This document shows, piece after piece, positions 57,164 to 64,000 of a stretch of 64,000 nucleotides of DNA. The translations under genes and the position numbers were made by a program. This DNA comes from Hydrogenophaga sp. (lineage in GTDB: Bacteria > Pseudomonadota > Gammaproteobacteria > Burkholderiales > Burkholderiaceae_C). How positions within the stretch are numbered: the first letter of the stretch is position 1; the number at the start of each line of letters is the position of its first letter. The stretch covers positions 149,930 through 213,929 of the forward strand of contig NZ_JAUCZG010000002.1 in the NCBI RefSeq assembly GCF_030373225.1, read 5' to 3'. The notes below the pieces were generated by a model. That model ran no database searches. It was not told where the DNA came from and saw only the letters and a list, made by a program, of their open reading frames with translations.

Positions 57164-58345
57164 TCAGGCTTTTTCGTACAGGGTGACGACGCAGGCGCCG
57201 CCCAGACCCAGGTTGTGCTGCAGCGCAAGACGTGCGCCGTCCACCTGGCGCTGCTCGGCAGTGCCGCGCAATTGGTGCGTGAGTTCAAAGCACTGCGCCA
57301 GACCGGTGGCGCCCAGCGGGTGGCCTTTGCTGAGCAGGCCGCCCGAAGGGTTGGTCACGACCTTGCCCCCGTATGTGTTGTCGCCGTCGTCCACGAACTT
57401 TTCAGCACCGCCAATCGGACACAGGCCCAGTGCTTCGTAGCTCAGCAGTTCGTTCTGTGCGAAGCAGTCGTGCAGTTCGACCACATCGATGTCCTGCGGA
57501 CCCACACCCGCGGCTTCGTACACCTGTTGCGCTGCGGCCCTGGCCATGCTGAAGCCCACCACTTCGCGCATGTCATGCGCTTCAAAGGTGATCGGGCGGT
57601 CGGTGGTCATGGCCTGCGCGCGGATACGCACGCGCTGGTCCAGGCCGTGCTTCTTCGCGAATTCGGCCGAACAGACGATGGCGGCTGCAGCACCGCAAGT
57701 GGGTGGGCAAGCCATCAGTCGGGTCAACACGCCGGGCCACAGCATCTTGGCTTCCATCACTTCTTGCTCGGTCACCACGGTGCGGAACACCGCCAGTGGG
57801 TTGTTGGAGGCGTGGCGGCTGGCCTTGGCGCGAATCTTGGCGAAGGTGTTGAGCGGTGTGCCGAATTCGTCCATATGGGCTTTGCCAGCGCCGGCGAAGT
57901 AACGCAGGGCAAGCGGCAGGTCGGCTTGCACCAACGCGTCGGTGGCCGCATCAAAGCGCTCAAACGGGCTGGGGCGGTCGTTGAAAACCGCACCCAAGGC
58001 GCCCGGGTTCATGTGCTCAAAACCCATCGCAAGCGCGCAATCCACCGCACCACTGGTCACCGCCTGGCGCGCCAGAAACAATGCAGTCGAACCGGTAGAG
58101 CAGTTGTTGTTGACGTTCACCACCGGGATGCCGGACATGCCCACTTCGTACAGCGCGCGCTGACCGGCCGTGGAGTCGCCATAGACATAGCCCACATAGG
58201 CCTGCTGCACCAACTCGTAGCCGATGCCGGCATCTGTCAGCGCTGCGCGGGTGGCTTCCGACCCCATTTGGGGGTAAGGCTCATTGGCCCCGGGCTTGGT
58301 GAACGGGATCATTCCGACCCCGACCACATGCACATCTCGTGTCAT
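57164..58345 (-). CDS. SCP2-type thiolase (SCPx-like acetyl-/propionyl-CoA acyltransferase)
   Basis: 393 residues. SCP2-thiolase features: HVVGVGMIPFTKPGANEPYP, nucleophile in NVNNNCSTGSTALFLAR, VVELHDCFAQNELLSYEAL with the active-site His, and SGGLLSKGHPLGATGLAQC with the second His. It has no C-terminal SCP2 lipid-binding domain. SCPx-type thiolases cleave 2-methyl-3-ketoacyl-CoA, releasing propionyl-CoA, which fits the AMACR-like racemase in the operon. It is the promoter-proximal gene of the minus-strand cluster, with a GAGGA ribosome site, divergent from the AraC-type regulator. Confidence 0.92.
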   Translation of the reverse strand: MTRDVHVVGVGMIPFTKPGANEPYPQMGSEATRAALTDAGIGYELVQQAYVGYVYGDSTAGQRALYEVGMSGIPVVNVNNNCSTGSTALFLARQAVTSGAVDCALAMGFEHMNPGALGAVFNDRPSPFERFDAATDALVQADLPLALRYFAGAGKAHMDEFGTPLNTFAKIRAKASRHASNNPLAVFRTVVTEQEVMEAKMLWPGVLTRLMACPPTCGAAAAIVCSAEFAKKHGLDQRVRIRAQAMTTDRPITFEAHDMREVVGFSMARAAAQQVYEAAGVGPQDIDVVELHDCFAQNELLSYEALGLCPIGGAEKFVDDGDNTYGGKVVTNPSGGLLSKGHPLGATGLAQCFELTHQLRGTAEQRQVDGARLALQHNLGLGGACVVTLYEKA

Positions 58346-58375
58346 AAAAATCCTCGTGTTTACCGACGGTCAACG

Positions 58376-58391
58376 CCCCGAAAAATCGGGC
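58376..58391. promoter_or_regulatory. small hairpin/dyad in the thiolase-AraC divergent intergenic region
   Basis: CCCGA and TCGGG flank AAAA within the 111-bp divergent region, about 30 bp upstream of the thiolase start. It could be a regulator half-site pair or part of the leader. Found by eye. Confidence 0.25.
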
Positions 58392-58456
58392 CTGCAAGAT
58401 GGGATGGATGCTAGGCTTGGACCCTTGGCTCTGCGATAGGCGAAAATTGGACAACG

Positions 58457-59491
58457 ATGGCAAAAGACCTCAAAACTCGAAAATCTAGGGTAAACACCGG
58501 GACGTCGATTGCACCTGTTTTTGTGATGGGATTGCTCTCGGGCCTGGAGAACAAAGGGATCGACATCGATGGCCATCTACGCCAGATTGGGGTGGACCCG
58601 GTGGCGTTGCGCACACCCGGCCACACGGGTGTGACGCCCATGCAATACGCGGCGCTTTTCTATGCACTCATGAACGATTCAAAGGACGAATGCCTGGGAC
58701 TTTTTTCCCGTCCATTCAAGCCGGGCAGCTTCGCCTTGACGGCGCGTGAAGGACTGTCGGCATCCGACCTGCGAGACGCCATCAAGCGGATGACATCGGC
58801 ACTGAACGTTTTGCAGGACGACATCACGTTCTCGCTTCAAGTCCAGGGCGATGAAGCCGGCATGCACATGCAAGCCACGGTCCCTTCAGGGCACATCGCC
58901 CCGTTTGCCGAGGAAACCATGGTGCGCGTGATGTGGCGCCTGGCGGCCTGGCTGATCAACGTTCCCCTGCCTGTGCTGCATTTCAGCTTCACGTACCCCA
59001 AGCCGCTCCAACCAGAGCTCTACGACCTGGTCTTCCCTGCGACAAGACTCTATGAACAAGCCGCGTTCGGTTTTTGGTTCAAAAGCTCAGAACTGAAGAC
59101 GCCCGTGAGCCGCGACGAGCCAGCACTGCGCTCCTTTCTCACCGATGCCTACACCCAAGTTCTCTCACCACCCAGAAACTTTGGCACAGTGAGCCAGCGG
59201 GTGCGCAACTGCCTTATGCGCAGTTACCCGCAGTGGCCATCCCTTGAAGAAGTGGCGTCCAGGATCCGCACCACTCCGTCCAGTCTTCAGCGCCACCTGG
59301 CGGCAGAGCATACGTCGCTGCAATGGCTGAAGGATGACCTGCGGCGCGATCTCGCCATTTCGCGGCTATCGTCGTCACGGGTGTCGCTTGTGCAGCTGGC
59401 CAGCGAATTGGGATTTAGCGACAGCCCAACTTTTCAGCGTGCGTTCAAACGCTGGACGGGTCAAACCTGTGGGACCTATCGGGCACGGTAG
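58457..59491 (+). CDS. AraC-family transcriptional regulator
   Basis: 344 residues. The N-terminal about 200 residues fit the arabinose-binding-like AraC_E domain of regulators for lipid and aromatic catabolism: VFVMGLLSGLENKGIDIDGH, GVTPMQYAALFYALMNDSKD and PLPVLHFSFTYPKPLQPELY. The C-terminal double HTH reads PSLEEVASRIRTTPSSLQRH and then SLVQLASELGFSDSPTFQRA followed by FKRWTGQTCGTYR. It is divergent from the thiolase-led catabolic operon and upstream of a same-strand acyl-CoA synthetase, so it probably activates one or both in response to the substrate or its CoA ester. Confidence 0.92.
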   Translation: MAKDLKTRKSRVNTGTSIAPVFVMGLLSGLENKGIDIDGHLRQIGVDPVALRTPGHTGVTPMQYAALFYALMNDSKDECLGLFSRPFKPGSFALTAREGLSASDLRDAIKRMTSALNVLQDDITFSLQVQGDEAGMHMQATVPSGHIAPFAEETMVRVMWRLAAWLINVPLPVLHFSFTYPKPLQPELYDLVFPATRLYEQAAFGFWFKSSELKTPVSRDEPALRSFLTDAYTQVLSPPRNFGTVSQRVRNCLMRSYPQWPSLEEVASRIRTTPSSLQRHLAAEHTSLQWLKDDLRRDLAISRLSSSRVSLVQLASELGFSDSPTFQRAFKRWTGQTCGTYRAR

Positions 59492-59980
59492 TGGCGAGGA
59501 AAAGCACGTTCCACTCTCTCCACCGTGGGCTTGGTGCCATCAGTAGAGCGGTCGCTTGCATGGTCGATCACTGCACGACGGCGAACGACCTTCACCAACG
59601 AGACTCAGCGAAGGCGTTACTTCAGCCGCCCCTGGGCGGCTGATTCGTTTCAGGTACGACCGCTTTCTCATGACCTGGCCTGACGCTCTCGACCCGCAGC
59701 AGAAGTTCGCCCACGAAACGGCAATGCCTGTCTGGCGGGAGGGGGCGATGACTCGAAAACCCCGCCGTACTCAATCTCGTGGCCACCAGTGTGATCATTG
59801 AACTCCATAAAAATGGATCAGGAGGCCACCCTCGGGCCACACAAGTGATGACATCACCCGACGTTCAGGGATGCCGTGCACCGATCCGAGGCCCCTTGAT
59901 GGGCACGAACCAAGGGTATTCCGTCGGGAGTCCTGGATCAATCCTGCCACCATGGCACACCAACCCAACAGGAGCGTGCC
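59492..59980. other. intergenic region between AraC regulator and acyl-CoA synthetase
   Basis: About 490 bp without a supported gene. It holds one clear hairpin at 59624-59641 (listed separately) and, before the synthetase, an AGGAG ribosome site just upstream of the ATG at 59981. Between them I see no coding pattern or repeat that I can defend. Confidence 0.5.
59624..59641 (+). terminator. possible terminator downstream of the AraC-type regulator
   Basis: AGCCGCC (59624-59630) pairs perfectly with GGCGGCT (59635-59641) across a 4-base loop, followed by GATTCGTTT, a weak T-rich tail. It is 133 bp after the AraC stop. Confidence 0.5.
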
Positions 59981-61846
59981 ATGGCAACCTTCAACGAATT
60001 TCCCATCCGCACACTCGACGAGTTAAGGCAGTTCGAAGCCGCCATGACGCTGGAACAGCGTTTGCCCGAGCGCAGTGTGCTCGACGTTTTCATTGGCTCC
60101 GCCGCGCGTCAGCCCGAGCGCACCGCCGTGACCATGATCATGACTGGCGCCCCGGACGAACAGCCCCGCCGCGTCAACTACGCCCAGTTGCTGGGCATGG
60201 TGCGGCGCTCGGCCAACCTGTTTCACAGCCTGGGCGGACCCCGCCCGGGCGTGGCCTACATGCTGCCCAGCCTGATCGAGACGCACGCCACGCTGTGGGG
60301 CGCCGAGACGGCTGGCTATGCAGTACCGATCAATTTCCTGCTGCAGATCGAGCACATCGCCGCATTGCTTGAAGCGTCTGACTCGCGCATTCTGGTGGCC
60401 CTGGGGCCACACCCGGTGCTGGACATCTGGCAAAAGGCCTTGGCTTTGCGGGAGCGTTTGCCCGGTCTCACGCTGATCCGCGTGGCGCCGCCCGGCACAC
60501 CGGCTGTTGAGGGCGTGATCGACTTTCACACCGCGCTGGCGGCGCAACCGGAAGACCATCTGGTCTTCGGCGAACCCGGCAAAGACGACGACGTGGCGGC
60601 CTACTTTCACACCGGCGGCACCACCGGCACACCCAAGCTGGTTGCCCATACGCACCGTGGACAACTCACCGCCGCGTTTGGCGGTGCGGCCATGGGCAAC
60701 TACCGGTCCGATGATGTTTTCACCGGCACCTTCCCGCTCTTCCACGTCGCCGGCACGATCGCCTGTGGGTTGGGCGTGTTCCTGGCGGGCATGGAGCTGC
60801 TGGTGATGTCACCGGGTGGTCTGCGTACGCCCGCGATGGTGCAAGGGTTCTGGCGCCTGGTGGCGCAGTACAAGGCCACGCTGGTGGGGGGTGTGCCCAC
60901 CTCGATGGGCGCCGTACTGGAGGTTCCGCTGGATGGCGCCGACATCAGCTCGGTGCGTGCCGGCGTCACCGGCGCAGCCCTGTTGCCGCCAGCGGTGGGC
61001 AACCGTTTCCGTCAGGTGACGGGTTGCAACCTGTACGAGGTCTACGGCATGACCGAGGCATCAGGCCTGATCGCTTACGACCCGTTTGCCGGCGCGAGCC
61101 AGGCGGGATCGGTGGGCTGGGCGCTGCCCTACACGCGCGTGGAGGTTCGCCGATTCGGCACCGACGGGCAACTGGGTGAGGTTTGCAACACGGGGGAGGT
61201 CGGCGTGGTCAGTGTGAGCGGGCCCCACGTGTCGCCGGGCTACCGCAACCCGTCGCACGACGCCGGCATCTTCGACAACGGCGTTCTCAACACCGGTGAC
61301 CTGGGCTACACCGACGAACAGGGGCGCCTTTACATGGCCGGGCGCTCCAAAGACCTGATCATCCGCAGCGGCCACAACATCGACCCGGTGATGATCGAGA
61401 ACGCCATGGCGGAGCACGCCGCCGTGGCGCTGGCCGCTGCGGTGGGCATGCCCGACGGCTATGCGGGCGAATTGCCGGTGTGCTTTCTGACCTTGCGCCC
61501 TGGTGCGCTTGTGAGTGATGCCGAGTTGCACGCCCACGCACAGCAACACATCGGCGAGCGCCCCGCCTGGCCCAAGCACTTCTACATTGTCGACGCCATC
61601 CCTGTGACATCGGTAGGCAAGATTTTCAAACCCGAGCTGCGCTGCGATGCCGCCGCGAGACTGGTCAGCACCGTACTGAGTGAAGAGCATCAGTTGCCGG
61701 ATGCGCTTGTGGAGGTCAGCGCCGGCGGGACCAGGGGATTGATCGTCAACGTGACCTTGCCTGCCACCGCAGCCAGCGCCATGCCGACGATCACGCAAGC
61801 GCTGGCCAGCTACCTGTTCGAGGCACGCATCGCGATCGCCAGTTGA
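59981..61846 (+). CDS. acyl-CoA synthetase (AMP-forming)
   Basis: 621 residues from the ATG at 59981. The active site is intact: P-loop YFHTGGTTGTPKLVAHTH, LYEVYGMTEASGLIAYDPFA, LNTGDLGYTDEQGRLYMAGR, DLIIRSGHNIDPVMIENAMA and the C-terminal Lys in PVTSVGKIFKPEL. HTGGTTGTPK and the long N-terminus (TLDELRQFEAAMTLEQRLPE) mark a subgroup found next to acyl-CoA degradation genes in Burkholderiales. It probably activates the same or a related acid as the divergent operon. The last about 60 residues (DALVEVSAGGTRGLIVNVTL) extend past the usual ANL end. Confidence 0.92.
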   Translation: MATFNEFPIRTLDELRQFEAAMTLEQRLPERSVLDVFIGSAARQPERTAVTMIMTGAPDEQPRRVNYAQLLGMVRRSANLFHSLGGPRPGVAYMLPSLIETHATLWGAETAGYAVPINFLLQIEHIAALLEASDSRILVALGPHPVLDIWQKALALRERLPGLTLIRVAPPGTPAVEGVIDFHTALAAQPEDHLVFGEPGKDDDVAAYFHTGGTTGTPKLVAHTHRGQLTAAFGGAAMGNYRSDDVFTGTFPLFHVAGTIACGLGVFLAGMELLVMSPGGLRTPAMVQGFWRLVAQYKATLVGGVPTSMGAVLEVPLDGADISSVRAGVTGAALLPPAVGNRFRQVTGCNLYEVYGMTEASGLIAYDPFAGASQAGSVGWALPYTRVEVRRFGTDGQLGEVCNTGEVGVVSVSGPHVSPGYRNPSHDAGIFDNGVLNTGDLGYTDEQGRLYMAGRSKDLIIRSGHNIDPVMIENAMAEHAAVALAAAVGMPDGYAGELPVCFLTLRPGALVSDAELHAHAQQHIGERPAWPKHFYIVDAIPVTSVGKIFKPELRCDAAARLVSTVLSEEHQLPDALVEVSAGGTRGLIVNVTLPATAASAMPTITQALASYLFEARIAIAS

Positions 61847-62272
61847 CAAGGCTGAACTGACTGGAAACACCTTCTGAAGCAGGCATTGGCAGGCCACCCA
61901 GCAAGGTCGGCATCTGGCCGGCAGTGTGAGCACAAGGGCTTGCCAGCAAGCTGACTTCCAATGCTCCAGCCATTGCCGACCAAGGTCGGCTCCCGAAGAG
62001 GGCCGCGAACTGGCGCTGCCGGCCATAAGCTGCCATCGCCGAGCGACTGCTGCGGAGTTAGCCTATTCCGTCAATGCCGGCACATATCCGGCGGGATCGG
62101 CACGCAGACTGCTTAGGGGAAATGCCGCCCATCATGCGGTCGCCAATGGCGTGCCATGCCCTCGTGGCATTTGAGCGGAGAAGTCAAACAGCTGCCTGCT
62201 TATGGCGGAAACCCTGCCGGAGCGGCGCGGGCAGCCGGGGGTCGGCCTTAGGTCTACCTATGCGGTGAGCGT
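61847..62272. other. gene-free stretch before the toxin-antitoxin pair
   Basis: About 430 bp with stops in every frame. It looks like decayed sequence of the sort found around mobile elements, and I recognise no gene, tRNA or complete repeat. AAATGCC and GGCATTT form a 7-bp inverted pair in its right half but are far apart. Confidence 0.45.
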
Positions 62273-62749
62273 CTAAGCTGCGCGGAACAGGCGGTTGTAC
62301 TCGAACAGGCGTACGATTCGTGCCTTGAGGCCAGCGGCGTCAGGATGACCCGTGTTGATGATCACAGCCGGCTCCTCGGGCACGATGACCGAGGGAACAA
62401 CGAGAAGTGCTGCCGTACCTCCCCTTATCCAGTCGGAGCCCGGCTTCACGCTACCGCGTCCTGAGGGAATGGCCGACCAGGTGATGTCGAGCTTGCTTGT
62501 GTCCAGAATGTCTCTGGCAGACCATGTTGTGTCCGGTACCGTGATCTCGACTAGATAGCGATTCAGTGGAAGTCCGCCATCGTCGATGTGCGCAGCTGTC
62601 TCCAGCACCGCAATCGCGATCGTCGGTGCGGTGTACAGGACGGGTTGTCCAATATCGTTCCAGCGACCCGGACTCTTCGCCGCGCCAGCGCCACTTAGGT
62701 CGCCGGCGCCATAAGTCCTGGTGTCGGCAGCGATTCGCCAGAGGATCAC
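62273..62749 (-). CDS. RES-domain toxin
   Basis: 158 residues of the RES family: MILWRIAADTRTYGAGDLSG with conserved Arg, SPGRWNDIGQPVLYTAPTIA, IAVLETAAHIDDGGLPLNRY and WIRGGTAALLVVPSVIVPEE. RES toxins degrade NAD+ or ADP-ribosylate phosphoribosyl-pyrophosphate synthetase, stopping growth. Its ATG overlaps the stop of the upstream antitoxin gene (ATGA), the normal antitoxin-first order. It is cytoplasmic. Confidence 0.92.
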   Translation of the reverse strand: MILWRIAADTRTYGAGDLSGAGAAKSPGRWNDIGQPVLYTAPTIAIAVLETAAHIDDGGLPLNRYLVEITVPDTTWSARDILDTSKLDITWSAIPSGRGSVKPGSDWIRGGTAALLVVPSVIVPEEPAVIINTGHPDAAGLKARIVRLFEYNRLFRAA

Positions 62750-63450
62750 TGGTAAGCCCCGCTCTCGACGGCACCTAGGACTCTGGTGACCATGTCGAGT
62801 CCGGTCGGCGTGCCGATGAGATCAGCTGGCTTCCGGCCGCCTAACGCGGGCTGGGGGCGCTCGATCCAGTGGCCTAGCCACTTGGCAACATCAAAGCCCT
62901 TTGCTTCCGCGGCCGTCGAGTTCTCGACGATGCCCTTGGCGATGGCCAGTAGCCGTGCGAGGCCGAGGGCCGCTTGGCCTCCGGCACCTGCAATCAGTGC
63001 CTTCGCCGCAACCTTCTTCTCTGCCGTCGCCTTGGGGATGCCGACGATGTCGAAGATGCGCACAGCTGGGACATCCATGTACTTGGACAAGTCTTTCAGA
63101 AAGATGCTGTCAATCCCGTGCCGCTCGACCTCGACGATCTCCATCGGGGTCGCTTTGGCGACGCGGGTCACAAATGCGTCGACGCCCTTGGAGTGAACGT
63201 AAGTGATCGACCTGCCCTTGCCGGGCGCCATGTTCACCTTGACTCGCTTGACGACCGACTCTTCCAAAGTCTTCGAGTGCCCGGCGCCCTGCTGATAAAC
63301 CATGACATCGGCCTCCCCAGCCCGCCCCGACTTCCTTGCGACTGCGGCGGCAGTTGCTGGCTGCACTGCACGGCGCATGGCCGATGCCTTTGCGGGGGCG
63401 GTCTTCTCGCTTAAGTTTGTCATTTTAGCCTCGTCCAAGTTGATGCTCAT
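62746..63450 (-). CDS. Xre/MbcA/ParS-type antitoxin with long N-terminus
   Basis: 234 residues from the ATG at 63450; another start one codon upstream and a shorter one at MTNL are possible. The C-terminal about 130 residues have the antitoxin layout: IFLKDLSKYMDVPAVRIFDI with PKATAEKKVAAKAL (Xre-like region), then GQAALGLARLLAIAKGIVEN and the DUF2384 toxin-binding part AKWLGHWIERPQPALGGRKP, LIGTPTGLDMVTRVLGAVES. The N-terminal about 100 residues, Ala/Lys-rich and then KVNMAPGKGRSITYVHSKGV, are longer than usual for the family. It neutralises the RES toxin and probably represses the operon. Confidence 0.88.
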   Translation of the reverse strand: MSINLDEAKMTNLSEKTAPAKASAMRRAVQPATAAAVARKSGRAGEADVMVYQQGAGHSKTLEESVVKRVKVNMAPGKGRSITYVHSKGVDAFVTRVAKATPMEIVEVERHGIDSIFLKDLSKYMDVPAVRIFDIVGIPKATAEKKVAAKALIAGAGGQAALGLARLLAIAKGIVENSTAAEAKGFDVAKWLGHWIERPQPALGGRKPADLIGTPTGLDMVTRVLGAVESGAYQ

Positions 63451-64000
63451 CATAGCCTCGATTTGCACAACTTGCCAGCAAGGGTGGGCTTATGGCGACC
63501 GTGGAGGCCGGCAGGATCGCCCCGCCTGGTGTTGAGGGATGTCGCCCCGCAGCGAGCCGGGTCGACTGCGTCGACAAAACGGGGGCGTTGGGGGCGCCGG
63601 GGCGATTACTGCGGCGGATCTGACCCTGGGAGATCCCGGTGGGTCCGGGTGTCGCGCTGCGCGTCGAGTCACCGGGGTACCGGCGTCTTGCCCCTGACGG
63701 ACTTCCACCCTGACTATGCGAACGCCCCACGATTGCGAAGACATCCTTGAGCTCGGCTGACAATTTCTGTCGCACCGCTGTATCTGTCCGCCCCCCTGGG
63801 CCAACTCTGAGTCGGCGCCAACACATTTGTACCGTAGCTCGGCCCCAGCGACTGCTTCGAGGTAACCAGATCGGGCCTGTGGAGGCCGCCTTTGGGTCGG
63901 AAGCTGCCGGCCGCGCGACAACAGTGAAGGCCTCAGTTCAGTCTGAGTACTAAACCGCTCTCGCGGTAGTCTCCGAGCCGAGATGGTTGGTTGACGGCGA
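63451..64000. other. gene-free end of the window
   Basis: About 550 bp upstream of the antitoxin gene. It probably contains the toxin-antitoxin promoter near 63451-63520, but no clear -35/-10 pair stands out. Long minus-strand frames here are Arg/Pro/Gln-rich, a sign of spurious high-GC reading rather than protein. No IS, tRNA or repeat is recognised. Confidence 0.45.

Overview
The window is high-GC DNA with dense, short-spaced operons, ATGA/GTGA stop-start overlaps and a PEP-CTERM sorting signal. Together with the aerobic acyl-CoA catabolism and the hmu haem system, this points to a betaproteobacterium of the Burkholderiales, most likely a Comamonadaceae member close to Hydrogenophaga. That placement is inferred from protein style; there is no rRNA gene in the window.

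1-17.2 kb: a partial LysR regulator faces a very long, tightly coupled plus-strand operon for alpha-glucan and trehalose metabolism: a small unknown ORF, glgB, glgE, a treS-maltokinase fusion, a small TM-helix (mechanosensitive-channel-like) gene, glgX, treZ, treY and an (alpha/alpha)6-barrel glycosidase, closed by a perfect hairpin. TreS/maltokinase can turn trehalose into maltose-1-phosphate, GlgE polymerises it, GlgB branches it, GlgX and the last glycosidase trim it, and TreY/TreZ return glucan to trehalose. All steps of a trehalose-glucan cycle therefore lie in one transcription unit.

17.2-31.4 kb: a mixed region of single genes. It holds a secreted protein, a small membrane protein, a DJ-1/PfpI protein, an HSL-type esterase, a repeat-built lipoprotein, two small lipoproteins, a LuxR-type response regulator overlapping a hybrid histidine kinase, a LysR/methyltransferase divergent pair, an ankyrin protein, an OmpA-family lipoprotein beside the 3' stub of a large surface-protein gene, and a 701-residue soluble cobalamin/4Fe-4S reductive-dehalogenase-like protein.

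31.4-41 kb: about 850 bp of decayed DNA with an IS3-family remnant, then nine minus-strand genes in a row. Read in transcription order these are DUF2946, PCu(A)C copper chaperone, DUF2946, Crp/Fnr regulator, TonB receptor, hmuS, hmuT, hmuU and hmuV, which is a metal/haem acquisition block. An intergenic stretch of about 870 bp follows.

41-44 kb: an 800-residue fusion of an HSL-type esterase with a Baeyer-Villiger-type FAD monooxygenase, then the frameshifted 3' end of a PEP-CTERM protein gene.

44-62 kb: a minus-strand catabolic operon joins a complete branched-chain-amino-acid-type ABC importer (livF, livK, livM, livH, livG) with acyl-CoA ligases, an enoyl-CoA hydratase/isomerase, an AMACR-like racemase, an acyl-CoA dehydrogenase, an SDR, a MaoC pair and an SCP2-type thiolase. 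A divergent AraC-family regulator follows, and then another acyl-CoA synthetase on the plus strand. The enzyme set fits uptake and beta-oxidation of a 2-methyl-branched or cyclic carboxylic acid.

62-64 kb: a RES/Xre toxin-antitoxin pair flanked by gene-poor DNA, probably the edge of a mobile or decaying island.
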